The notes below the pieces were generated by a model. That model saw nothing but the letters and a program-made list of their open reading frames with translations. It had not been told where the DNA came from and ran no database searches. Both the position numbers and the translations under genes were made by a program. Positions 50,280-62,022 of a stretch of DNA of 64,000 bases are shown here, piece after piece. How positions within the stretch are numbered: position 1 is the stretch's first letter; each line of letters opens with the position of its first letter. Origin of the DNA: Panax quinquefolius (lineage: Eukaryota; Streptophyta; Magnoliopsida; Apiales; Araliaceae); assembly GCA_020205615.1 (NCBI GenBank), contig CM035170.1, forward strand, positions 122,700,642 through 122,764,641, in the 5' to 3' direction.

Positions 50280-50740
50280 CTGATTATTATTAACTTGGTT
50301 ACTTAATAATGTTAAATTAGTTATTGTGCAACATTTTATTGGTTACTGACTATTGCTGGCTTGGTTACTGTGTAACCATATAATGGTTTTTATTCTTTGA
50401 GTCAAGTTATTGTGTAAAATTATACTGACTAACAGTAACTTGAATAATATTACTGACTAATACTGACTTGGTTACAGACTAATGCTAACTTACTTAATGT
50501 GCAACATTATATTGTTATTCGACTACTTCTTGAATTCTGCATCGCCTAATTATATAATGGTTACTGTATAATGCTTAGTTGGTTACTGTGTAACATCATA
50601 CTAGTTATTAATCAATACTGACTTAGTTAATATGTAACATTATAATGTTACTGAGATTTATAATTGTTTCTTTTATATTGGTGGTTACTTATTAACTAAC
50701 ATTCTGGTACTAGTTAATTGGTTACTGTGTATTTGGCATG
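50280..50740 (+). repeat. GGTTACT-type intronic repeat, block 3
   Basis: A further transposase intron made almost entirely of TTGGTTACTGTGTAACAT-like words at 20-40 bp spacing. Confidence 0.87.
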
Positions 50741-51195
50741 CAACTATTAATCTGATTGTATACATTGGGTGTTGTAGGTTGAGACATTAAACTTAGTGAT
50801 TTTCACTGTTTACGATGTCTCTAAACAGTATATTGTGGACATCGAACAAAAGACATGCACACGTCAGTAAATTTCAAGACCATGAAATGCCTTGTCAGAC
50901 GTCAGCTCTTTGTTATAAGCAAGAGAAATTTGAGCTGTTATGATTTTTGCTCAAAAAATTACACTAAAGCAACTTTGGTCGAGACATATTCAACTTCCAT
51001 CATGCCATTAGATGACAAAGAAAACTGGGATGTATCAGAAGAAGTAAGAAAGATATGTATAAAACCACCCAACAAAAGAAGACCAGCAGGAAGACCAAAA
51101 AAAGGGAGGTACAAACACGGATATGAAATCAAAATTCAAAACAAATGCAGCAGGTGCCAATAAAAAGGACACAACAGGAAAACATGCAATAATCC

Positions 51196-51618
51196 CCCGG
51201 TTTTAAGACCACTAAAAAGGGTCTGATATAGTGCAGTTAAATTAATAGTTTAAATACATGAATGTATTATTGTTTACTTTGAGTAACCATTAAACGATTG
51301 GTTTGTAAAATTTTTGATTGTGTATAGTAAACAAAATTATTATTCATTTATATATTGATTTACGATTTCAATGAAACATTAACAATAATAAAGAATCAAA
51401 TAAATACATAACAAAGAACTATAATAGCTTTTAATGGTAACCACATAAGTACATAATAAAGAACTATAATAAGCTTACCACCTAATAACATAACAAGAAT
51501 CATACCCATTTTTAACCAAATAATTACATAACAAGAACTATAACAATGTTTAATGGTACCCAAATAATTACATAACAAAGAACCATCACAAGAATCCAAC
51601 TAATTTCATAACAAAGAA
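51196..51618. repeat. 3' subterminal region of the MULE with ~60-bp tandem units
   Basis: From about 51395, units such as ACATAACAAAGAACTATAAT and TTTAATGGTAACCACATAAG recur four times. They contain the inverted form of the GGTTAC motif. The region ends where the family-A LTR begins. Confidence 0.65.
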
Positions 51619-54168
51619 TCAGAAGACCCCAACTTTTATAAATACAGATGAATTTTTCTATAAATATTATTTTGAATATTATGGAATAAATTTGATATAA
51701 TGTTATAGTTCAGGTAATATTTATAAATTTTGCAAAAGTAAGCAAGTTGTTATAAAATATTCGTTTGCCTGGGAATATTCTTTTTGCTTCGGGGAATATT
51801 CGTGACGACTACCAATCATTGGTGGACCCCTTATTAATGGAAGTATTGTCGTAGTTAGTAAAACGACAAAATTATCTTTCTATAAAAATAACGGCAGAGG
51901 TGTTACCGTTAAAACCGTTGAACTACCCGTTAGTAAAAGTACAAAGAATACGCCGTAGTTGTATATAGAAGACACGATATTGATGCTTACGTGAGAAGTC
52001 ACTCAATTTACGCTTCAATTATTGCTACAAGAATCACGATCATATCTCTTATATTATTGATTCAATTATTGTCACACAAAGATCATCAGTATAATATGTT
52101 ATAGTATTAAATCAATAATTGAGACGACAAGTTATAAATGATTAATAATTGTTGAAAGATTAAATATGTGTTGATTAAAAATAAAATGATTTGTGGTAAT
52201 ATTTATTCAATCCTCTATGTATATAAAGAGTCTGTTATGAGACGTTTGTGGTAAGTTTGATTATTTTATGGGGGGCCCATATGTCATCATCTAAGAGTCT
52301 TCGTCAATAGTAATTACCTTCGTCAATAGTAATTACCTTTGTGAATAATAATTACCTTCGTCAATAGTAATTACCTTTACCAGACGTCAAACCACTTGCC
52401 GTTTCACATTACAGGCTTCAAACCACTTTTCTTTTCACATCACCAACAGTAAAGCCACTTTCGCCTTTTCACATGGCGGTTTAAGTTTAGAAATCTTCTA
52501 TAAATAGAGGCCTAAAGTGCTTCATTATTTTCATTTAATTCATTCAAGTTATATAGAGAGAAAGTATAGAGAATAAGAGAGAAAGAAGAAGAGTATTTTG
52601 TTACTACACCACCGTAAAGATTCAATCTCCTATTAAAAGTAAGGGTGTTATTCTTTCTTATTCATGAAGAGAACTGTTGTTATTCTTATTATTCTCATTG
52701 GAATAACTCGTATACGTGGTTTACCCTATACTTGGTGACATTCTTCTATTATTTTTCGTGGAACATCATGTCTACGTGTGTTTACACAGGACCTGGTTCG
52801 ATCTTTATTATTATCTCGCTGGAACATCCCTGCTCGTGTGTTTTACACAGGACTCGGTTAAAATCTTTTATTATTATTCTCATTGGAACATCCTGCGTGT
52901 GTTTTACAGGACCGGTTCCGCCTTTTTATTATTTATTGGAACATCCTGTCTGCGTGTTTTACACCGGACTCGGGTTCCATTCTTTATTATTCATTGAATA
53001 TCCCATCATGCGCTTTACTGGCCGGACCGGTTCCGTTATTTATTATTTTGTTGGAATAACTCGCCTGCAAGTGGCCTATCGCATACATGGTGATTTCTTT
53101 TGTTATTCCATTATTTATTATACCCAATTGGTTAAAACTTTGACTTCTATACTCCATGAAATTAGTGGAATATCCTCGATATTTGCGCTTCATCCAAGAT
53201 CCTTTCATAAAAATATTCTTCTCAAAGATTCTTGAATTTTACTCTACAAAGCAAAGATCATGTCGATTTTGATGTTATTGGTTCCTAGATAAATTAATTC
53301 TTGAACTTGTTTTATTGAATTTTATATCATTGTTATCATCCTCATGTTTATATTATGTTGAAAGTCATCTCGTGGCTCGTAGTGCATAGATGGACTTGGT
53401 ATGATTATGACCGAGACTATTCTATGTAATCATCATAACCGTAATGTTACAAATGATGTGGTAAAAATCCTCTCAAAGGGCCCGTAGTGCATTGATGGAC
53501 GCTTGTTGGCATGATTATGATTATTAATGAATACACAAATATTTTCGCCCGTAAGCGGCATGAATAATTGTGGTCGCGTGATACTAAAGAATATCCTTGG
53601 TCAGTAGTGCGGGGGTGATTCGATGATGTGGAATATTTATTAAAGCTTCGAGTCTCATTTATAACAAATTGATGAAAAACCTTTTAAAATCATAAAAGAT
53701 AGTAGATTTTATTTTCTACTTGACTTTTTAATGGATTGTTGGTTCACCGTAGTTAAACTTGATGTTCATTATATTTTATCGTTTAACATCACAGAGGCTA
53801 ATGATAATTTATTCGCATTATCTTAGTCATAATATTTTTTATCGAGCTAGTTGAGCTCACCCTTTCTTTTTCTTTTCTCTTCAAGAAATGAGAATATAGT
53901 TTGGGACGAGTCTGGGAACGAGAGTAATGGTCCAGAGGAGGATAGCATTAGTAGTCCTCACTATTCTCGTGAAATAGTGTGATAATAATTGTAATGAGGA
54001 CTTCTTTTGAGTTCAGATGATCTCTAGTAGACAATATTGTATTCAAACTCACGCTTTATGTCAGATTGCATACCTACGCTTATATTAGTAAGTTGTATTT
54101 AAATTTCGTACCATGTATCCGACTACCCAAGATGGGTGATGTATACCTAATTTTGGGGGCGCCACGGT

Positions 54169-54180
54169 TGGTATCAAAGC
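54169..54180 (+). promoter_or_regulatory. Primer binding site (tRNA-Met type) of A3
   Basis: TGGTATCAAAGC, two bases after the LTR end, differs by one base from the TGGTATCAGAGC complementary to the 3' end of initiator tRNA-Met used by many plant LTR retrotransposons. Confidence 0.85.
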
Positions 54181-54429
54181 TTAGGATATGATCCCGGCTA
54201 AGATGTGAGAATAGTACTAGAGGGGAGAGACGGGAATACCTTCGCTAGTATGACCTACCTAAGTTTATGTGCTTTATTTTATTGGCTCACGTAATATATG
54301 GATAATATGTTACACGTCAATTAACCTTTTGTTTTGTGGCGATTCCAAAAATGACATCCGAGAATGTTGAGAATAAAGAATGGAGCACAAAGCGATCGTT
54401 GATTCACCACATATCAATAATCGGATAAT

Positions 54430-56181
54430 ATGCATCGTGAAGGCGATAATCCTCACGCAAACAACAACACCGACCAAATGATGAACGATCAAATGTTCAG
54501 AGGCTTTATGCAATTCATGCAACAAAGAAAGAGCGACCTCATCCAAAACGTAGGGTGGAAACACTGAAAACTCTCAAGCGGTCACCGCAAAAACAATTCA
54601 AGGAGCTGGGACCACCGGAGTTTAAGGGAGAGCCAAAACCACTTGGCGGAAGCATGGATAAAGCAGATTACCAAGATATTTGATGTCTTGGGATGCTCCG
54701 AGGAGCAAAAGGTTCCCTTCAGCCTTTTATGTCATGCAGAGAGGCGACATCTTTGGTGGGAATCAGAAACGTACTCAACCCATCAGATCAAGATATCTTG
54801 GGAGAAGTTCCAGAGCTCTTCAACAAAAAATACTTTCTTGAAAGTATTCGCCATACGAAGGAGGTGGAGTTTATCAAGTTGGAACAAAACAATATGACCG
54901 TGTCGCAATACGAGGTAAAATTTATGAGTTATCACGGCCAGCGTCCCCACTTGGTGGATAATGAAGAGAGAATGGCTAATGTTTTTAAGAGGTTTGAAGC
55001 CGAGATACGTCAACATCTTATTTCTCATAAACCGTGTTTGTATTCGGATGTTGTAAATAGGGCTCGATTAGTGGAGCGCGATAACTAGTCAACGTTAACT
55101 AAAAGAGAGTACCGGCAAAATTATAATACCCGGTGAGAGTAGTCATCAAGCGGTGACAACAAGCGTGAAGGGAATCAACAGGCGATATGGTAACCACTTG
55201 AAGAAGTAATCGGGGCCAAAACAATAAGAATGGACATTTCAAGAAAACGAGATTCAACAATGATGGAAAGACGTCAAAGACCAAAGACCGTTGTTAAGGA
55301 AGGAGAAAGACCACCTATCATATGCTTCAAATGCGGAGGAGAGGGACACATCACCAAATGCGCTTATGCCATCTAAAGCATGTTATCATTATGGAAGAGA
55401 AGGTCACTTAGCTCGATTTTGTCGTTGCCATCAAGACAAATTCAGCTAGGATGGAGGCACCAAAGGTCAGTCCCGTAAAAGTCAAAACCGAAGAGTGCAA
55501 GGGAGGCGTTTGTTGTCACCTCCAGAGAAAAGGAACCCGAATGAGGTCATCACGGGTAAGCTTATCATAAACTCTAATGAAGTCTATACTTTATTTGATA
55601 CCTGGGTTCTACCCATTCTTTTATTTCTCCTACTTACGCCATCGATTAAATTTGACTCAGGAGAAATTAAACTTTGACTTAATCTGTGGAAACTCCGTTG
55701 GGAGAAACCTTCATTACATCCATCGCTTATAAGTCTTGTTTGGTTCAAATCGGCACACCTCACATTACTGTCGATCTTATTTCATTAAAAATACTTGCAT
55801 TTGACATGATTCTGGGATTGATTGGTTAACTACTTATCATGCAAAAATTGATTATTTTCGTAAGGTTGTTAGCTTTCATATTCCTAACCAACCTATTATG
55901 CGAATTCAAGCGACCAAACCATTAAAATCAATCACGGCCATCTCAAGCCATAAAGCTATTCGCTTATTGAAAAACGGATGTCAAGCTTTCTTAGCTCATG
56001 TCACGATTTAAACAAAAATACGCCGGTTTTGAACGATATTTCTATTATTAATAAATTTCCGACGATTTCTCAAGAACTTCCCTGGCCTACCCCGTGAAAG
56101 CGTGAAATTGAATTTTGTATCGACCTTGAACTTGGTACAAAACCTATTTCCAAAGCCCCATATCGAATGGCTCCTATTGAA
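54430..56181 (+). pseudogene. gag-protease-RT remnant of A3 (Ty3/Gypsy)
   Basis: From ATG 54430 a gag-like stretch rich in Asn/Gln leads into the retrotransposon gag domain (AEAWIKQITKIFDVLGCSEE at about 54645-54704; LEQNNMTVSQYEVKFMS at about 54880-54930), with frame changes. A CCHC zinc knuckle CFKCGGEGHITKC is at 55323-55361; a second, with Tyr replacing the second Cys, is at 55381-55422. A retropepsin active-site region (LFDT, then STHSF in a shifted frame) lies at about 55590-55630. After a linker typical of Ty3/Gypsy, the start of reverse transcriptase ([20 protein letters not shown]) runs to the breakpoint. Domain order gag-PR-RT identifies Ty3/Gypsy. Many frameshifts; not functional. 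Confidence 0.85.
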
Positions 56182-58956
56182 CCCAAAATAGGTCCATTCC
56201 ATCCAACCCATTCCGTGAAGTCGCCAAATACATGGTATAAAGTGGGAAAATAACTACAACTTTATTATTACAACATATAAAATCAAAAGAGTTTAAATAC
56301 ATATATGACGCCCCAAAATACGTCCATATTGCCATCTGTATAATATCCACACGCAAATAAATCCCCATCATAATTATTGATACATTATTTTACAAAAATG
56401 GTGAGGACTACTAAACAACTCTCTGTAACCTTCATTCCATACCCCCGACTAAGACTCGCTACATTCTCGCCTCCCGAGAAGAAAAATGGAACAACAAGGA
56501 AAAGGGTGAGCTCAACTAGCCCAAAGAAGAATATTATGACTAAGATAATATACAACAAATTATCATTAGTCTTCAACAGGAAAAAAACTAATAGAATACA
56601 ATAGACAACAAGTTTTTAAACCAATATTCGCAATGAAATAATAATTCATTGTAAGAGTTAAGAGAGAATGCAACTACTATCTTCTATGTATGAATTTAAA
56701 AGTTCATCGCTCATCTTTTATCCCCTCGAACATCAATCAACATACATCCGAATCAAATATTCATCTTTGCACCACAGCCAAAGATATTCATCACTTGGTC
56801 ATGTTCATCTAAACACTGCTCATCTTTGCACTACGGCCAAAGATATTCTTCAGAAATCATTCATCTTGCACTGCACTGTGCCAAAGATATATTCATAATA
56901 TCATCATTTAAGATCAAGATGATGAAAATATTTTTAAAGAAACGAATCCAAAGGAAACAAAATGACAAGGATTAAGGATTAAGGATTCGATTTTTGTTTT
57001 ATCCACGCCCAAAAATACCTCAAAAAATAATCATAGGTGTAAAATTCAAGAATGATCAAAACATGGATACAATCAAAGCTAGTATCCGTAATAGATATTT
57101 TGATTTAAAAGAAAAATTTTCATTTTTCTATGAATAGTGCCAGATTCGTGAATAATGTCAGATACGTGAATAAGGCCGATACGTGAATAAGAATCCGACA
57201 CCAAAAGATAGAAATTCCACAAAAAACATCTTCACGCTTCATGCTTAATCTGAATTTAATAAGAACTCGTGAATAAGAATCGTGAATAAGAACTCATGAA
57301 TAGTAAATCGTGAATAAGAACTCATGAATAGTAACCCGACATGAAAAAGTTCCAAATTTGATAAAAAGTTCCAACTAATATTTCAAAGATAATGATATCA
57401 AGAAATAATATCATTCGAGAAGAAAATAACATCCCTTACCTCAAAAAGACAAGATTTCTAATAAAAACACCTGATATAAGCTATGACTTGAACTTCAGAC
57501 CAGATAGCAATACTCAAAGTATACTCAAAATACTCACAAGAATACGCCGATAATATAGAGAGAGAAAACTTCAGCTTCGTGTGATTTTCAATTCTAACCC
57601 AAGACCCTATTTATAGAAATCGCTAGTAACACCAAAGCGTAAAAATTAATATAATAATAATATATATATATATATTCCTTACGCCCAACCAAGACCTCTG
57701 AAATCAGCATGTTTACAACACATGGGGCCAACCAAAACAATAAAAAACGTTTTTTTGTTGATATAAATAATTAAAACTTCCAAAATCAATTATTTTGAGC
57801 TTCTAACTTCAATAATTCATAATAAATAGCATTTTATCGTAAAAATTGAATCTCATGAGTTTTTATAGGAAATTCAATTTCTACAACTTTGCGTAAGAAA
57901 GTTTTTCCAAATTCCAAATGTAAATTGACCAAATCCACAAACGGACAATTTTATGTGCTATAATCAAATTTCAACCAAGAAATGGGGTCCACCGACACAA
58001 AAACATGTTTTAAACATTTAATGCAACAAAAATACTCTTCCTCCTCATATACTCATATATCCCACATTCATTGTAAAAATATCACCGCTAATATATTATT
58101 AAAATAATATATTTAAACGAATTATTTTATCGTAAAAGATAAAATATTAATTTTCAACAATTGTCATTTTAAAATTTTCTCCATCTATATCCACATAAAA
58201 TCAATATTTTCTCATCATATAAATCAATAATTAATTATTCACAAATAATATTACGTAATCACAATATCGACAACCGTGCAGCCTCAGAGCAGGGGCTTTC
58301 CAATAAGAATTTCTCCTCATCGGGCGCCGCAATTAGTGACCAAACCTCTCCTTAGATGTAACTTTCTAGACATTGCCAATAATGTTATCTAATAATATTA
58401 TTCAGATAATATGAATTATTGCTTCGATAATAAAAAAATATCGTAATGACAATTATCAAACAACAAAGAATATAAAATATCAACGCAACAATTATTGAAT
58501 CAATAAAATAAAATATCGAATAAAGAATTATCGAATAATTATCGAGTAAAGTGCCTTCACGTAAGAATCAATAATTGGTGCAATACCGCGTGCCATCGCT
58601 CAACAACGCCAGACAATGTGTTTTAACCAACCGTATTCCAACAAAGATAATCTCAGAATAACTACGCCTGCTATTTATAAACAACTTATATTTCGCTTTC
58701 TTCATCCAATCGCTTCCGCTATGGGCCCACAAAAAAGATCGCTACTGTCAGCATTTAATATTCCCGACAAGCATTTAATATTCCACGCACCAAACTAATA
58801 TTCCCCGACAATAATGAATATTTTATAACCACTGCTTATTCAAATATTTCATGATTTTACCCATAACTATCCACATTAATCAAATCAACCCTTACTATTT
58901 CAAAATAATAAATAAAGGAAAATAAATTTCATTTATTAATAATTTGGGGTCTTACA
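56182..58956 (-). repeat. 3' LTR of the family-B (D) element
   Basis: On the minus strand it starts TGTAAGACCCCAAATTATTA at 58956 and has TATAAATAG at plus 57607-57615. It carries both family-B arrays (57270-57340 and 56755-56895) and ends truncated at CCTATTTTGGG. Relative to the other LTR it has an extra segment at about 56306-56330 containing GACGCCCCAAAATACGTCC, a patch that looks like the lost LTR terminus. Confidence 0.88.
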
Positions 58957-58970
58957 ACTCCCTCCTTATG
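58957..58970 (-). promoter_or_regulatory. Polypurine tract
   Basis: On the minus strand, CATAAGGAGGGAGT lies immediately before the TG of the 3' LTR, the expected place and composition for the plus-strand primer of reverse transcription. Confidence 0.82.
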
Positions 58971-61840
58971 AAATTTTCCTCTAAATCGACGACGCATGTG
59001 TGTTTCAAAAGATGAGAATACCTCGCTTTCATTTCGCTTCCAACTCCCCGTGTCATTTCCTCAATAAAGATGGTTTCTCCACAAAACTTTAACTTGTGGT
59101 ATGACCTTCAGACGTAGGACATGTTCTTTCCTATCCAAAATCTTGACAGTACCTCTTCACACGTTAAGTCTTCTGGCTATCTCGTCCGGCTTCTAACTCA
59201 ACGACGTGGTTCGGTCGTCCACATATTTACGTAACATCGACACGTGAAAAAACGTTATGAACACACGCCATACTTGGCAGTGTAAAACGAGTCTATATAG
59301 CCACGCCCTATTCGATCGAGAATTTTAAATGGATTAATAAATCAAGGTTTGAGCTTTCTCACCTCACCGATTCTCGCTTTTGAAATAACAACTTCTTCAG
59401 ACCTCCTTCTTCAAATTCATCACCCGCAGTGTAGCTTCGAATAAATTTTAACTTTATCGATTAAAGTCGATTATACTCAGATATCATCACGCGGGTAACT
59501 AGAGTTTTCATCTCCATCTCTATTATTTGTAAATTATTCTAAATGAGTCTTTGACAATATCGCACTCAGATTTCAGATAATACGATCTTCTACTCAACAC
59601 GCCGCCTACCACGCTCGCTTTTCCAGATGGTATGGTCGTAACACGTAATAAATGAGTCTCCTCTCGAAGTTCTTCAAGCTCTTCCCACATTCCTCGCTTC
59701 CATTCGAATTTTGTATCTCTACGAGTCACCGCTAAGTAATGGAATAGCGATTCGAGAATATCCTTCAACTAATCTCCGATAATAACCAACTAAGCTTTGT
59801 AAAGCTACGATTTCGATTATCGATTTAGGTTGTTCTCAATCGCGACTCATATCCCAACCTCGATAAGACGTTACAATGACACCTATCGCTTTACTATCGC
59901 ATCTAATATGGTGTCCCCTACGGAGAGTCTCGCTTTTTGCAGCATTCCACAAAGGAAGTCACCAGATAAAGGCTCAGTACCAAATTTATAGTTGAATTTT
60001 TAACTCCTCAAGTTCAATAGAGCCATTCGATATGAGATTTTAGAAATGAGTTTTGTACCGGTTCAAAGTCGATACAAAATTTAATATATCGCTTTGGGAG
60101 TAAGCCAAGAAATTCTTCAGAAATACGTCAGAAAAAAATAACAACAGAATATTATTCAAATCGACGTGTCTTTATTCAAATCCATAACATGGACTAAGAA
60201 AAACTCGACATCCGTAATAAACGAATGACTTCATGGCTTGATATGAAAATGTTTGACTACAATGGTTTGATTGCTTGAATTCAATAACAAAGTTGCTTAG
60301 AATATGAAAACTAACAACCTTATTTAAAGTAATCAATTTTGCATGATGAGTAGTTAACCTTAAAATCACATCAAAAGCAAATATCTCTATAGTAAATAAG
60401 GTTAATGTGTAATGTGATAGTGCCAACCCGAATCAAGCAAGATTTCTAAACAACTGATGTAATGAAAGTTTCTCCTAATGGAGTCTCCATAAACAGTCAA
60501 AGTCTAATTTCTCCGTAGTCAAGTTCAAACGCTGAGCGCAAGCAAGAGAGATAAAAGAATGGGTAGAACCCCAGATTCAAGTAAGGTATAAACTTCGCAA
60601 GAATTTATAATTAACTAACCCATGCTAACTTCGCTCGTTCCTCGATTTTGACCGGCCACGACAAACGCCTTCCAGTGAATCGCTGACTTTGATTTTTTCG
60701 GGACATCCTTTCGAGTCACCATTCCACCGGATCTGGTTTCGATATCGCATAATCTCGAGTTTATATGTCCTTCTTTTCCACAATTATAGCATACCTTAAA
60801 CTGCTAGGGCGCTTCAATGATATGTCCTCTTCCCCAAGATTTAAATATAATACGACCGGTGGTCTTTCTCCTCCTCGAACTAGTTGCATCACGGGCGCCG
60901 ACGCCTTCAAATGGTCGTTGTTGAATCTCCTCTTTTAAAATCTCCTCCCGACTCGCTTCTTCTATTTTCATGGCCACGATTACCACCAGAGTGGTTACCG
61001 CTTTGTCCTCAGATTCTTCTTTCTCCGCCGGTTATCGTTATTCGATGATCGCTATCTTCTGTAGATGATCCTCGTTATGGGTCCCCATTGAACGTATTTC
61101 GTTATCTCGCCTAACAACCGAGCCCCGCTGACAACATCCTAATAGAGAGAAAATTTACGAGAAATGAGATATCGACGACGCCGCCAAGTTTCAAACCTCT
61201 CGTAAACATCCCGCCATACGCTCCTCATTCTCCACCAAATGAGGTGCAAACTCGATAACTCCGCTAACTTCGCGCCATCGGGACACCGCCATGTTATTCT
61301 CGCTTCCAGCCTAATAAACTCCACTTCCTTCATACGATTTAATACTTTCGTGGAAGTACTTGTTATTGAACTGCTTTCAAACGCTCCCACGATACATGCC
61401 GAAAGGCAAATGGATGGGTACGCTTCACGATTCCCACCAAGAATCGCGCTCGCCATTTTAACATAAAGGTGGCGAATGGAACTTTCGTTTCTTCTCCGCA
61501 TCCCAAGACATCGAATATCTTGTAATTTGTTTGACCCACGCCTCCGCCTTTAATCGGATCCGCTTTCCCTAAATTCGTGGTCCCAACTCTTCGAATCGCT
61601 GTCGTCGTGACAACCCGTGAATTGCTATCATTTCTCCTCAGATTTTGAACACGAAGTCTCCTCGTCTCGATTTTGCATGAATCGCAAAAAGCTTCTAAAC
61701 ATCCCCTCGCTCATCATCTCGCTCAGCAGTGTTGTTGTTCAGGAGGTACATTGTCACTGCAGACGCTTCTCCTCGCTGCAGAAAAAGACAGCATCTCCAC
61801 TGGCCTCATTTACTCCATCGTTAATATTCTCATTCGACAT
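58971..61840 (-). pseudogene. Internally deleted gag-pol remnant with chromodomain
   Basis: An ATG near 61840 starts a gag-like region (MSNENINDGVNEAS). Gag core pieces follow (VLNRMKEVEFIRLEA at about 61340; HLIWWRM at about 61240), then a zinc knuckle CYNCGKEGHINSRLC (60791-60748, one residue longer than usual). The protease-RT linker (FDVILRLTTHHAKLI) is at about 60370-60325, the start of RT at about 60110-60040, and the end of RT (SLVGYYRR-type) at about 59830-59740. This runs almost directly into the end of RNase H (SGKASVVGGVLSRR, about 59630-59580). The integrase core is missing. The integrase C-terminus (SMACVHNVF) and a chromodomain (ILDRKEHVLRLKVIPQVKVL, then MTWELEAEMKARY in pieces) occupy about 59290-58990. 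Chromodomain and order place it with plant chromoviruses, probably the Tekay/Del group. Confidence 0.82.
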
Positions 61841-62008
61841 TCTCAAACACCACATAAAACAAGGGTTAATTAAGGAAATCAATATATCACATAATATCCC
61901 TATATATCGACCAACTAACAAATAAGCTTTAGTAGACACACTAAATAAGGATTTACTCGCTCTCCTCCTAGTTCTATTCCCCGATCTCCGCCAGAGATCA
62001 TATCCCTA

Positions 62009-62022
62009 AGCTCGATATTAAC
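62009..62022 (-). promoter_or_regulatory. Decayed primer binding site
   Basis: On the minus strand GTTAATATCGAGCTTAGG follows the 5' LTR end. It aligns with the A3 site GTTGGTATCAAAGCTTAGG and is a mutated tRNA-Met-type primer binding site. Confidence 0.6.

Larger units (their letters stand above)
47861..51195 (+). pseudogene. MuDR-type MULE transposase, multi-exon, frameshifted
   Basis: The first coding exon (from about 47861) reads TELIPVVLYFNGTWADSNQY, the N-terminal region typical of plant MULE transposases. An ACG stands where the start ATG is expected. The frame shifts near 48030 and continues (DIPPIIISDESTLQFFLEMS). Then comes the conserved DNA-binding region (CYRDFVLVCVYDENCKWKMR; YTPTDIVEDMMSEYNVSISY; LPSW-type end by 48908). 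After an intron (about 48909-49434) comes the catalytic region with the first Asp in IVIDGTF (about 49540) and the second in IVSDRHE (about 49730). The family signature MTSNTAESINNAIKF is at about 50020-50066. After another intron (about 50229-50777), a SWIM-type zinc finger region (YIVDIEQKTC) and a CCHC-type tail (CSRCQ, then HNRKTC in another frame) follow to about 51195. Several frameshifts and stops make it non-functional as written. Confidence 0.85.
37015..51618 (+). mobile_element. Second Mutator-like element carrying a MuDR-type transposase, with nested LTRs
   Basis: A 5' leader (about 37200-37493), a long first intron, transposase exons (47861-51190) and a 3' subterminal repeat region (51360-51618) form one element, with two insertions (37929-43131 and 43423-47593) in the first intron. 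Removing them rejoins continuous GGTTACT-rich intron sequence, and each is bounded by a perfect 5-bp duplication. Left and right ends are not matched: either it lacks long TIRs, as some plant MULEs do, or the right end lies beyond the family-A element that begins near 51619. Confidence 0.7.
51619..56181 (+). mobile_element. Family-A LTR retrotransposon (A3): 5' LTR and 5' part of the internal region
   Basis: The LTR (about 51619-54166, 2.55 kb) starts with a decayed TCAGAAGACCCCAACTTTTA and ends GGGGGCGCCACG. It has TATAAATAG at 52499-52507 and both family-A minisatellites (52288-52380, 52690-53060). The primer binding site and gag-protease-RT fragments follow. The internal region is cut at 56181 by a minus-strand element, so the rest of A3, if present, lies beyond the window. 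This copy shows that the solo elements A1 and A2 are LTRs. Confidence 0.85.

Noticed and set aside
52645..53235. A 196-aa protein in the family-A LTR
   Set aside because: It is a reading of the GGAACATCC/GGTTCC minisatellite. The equivalent frames in A1 and A2 are different and broken.
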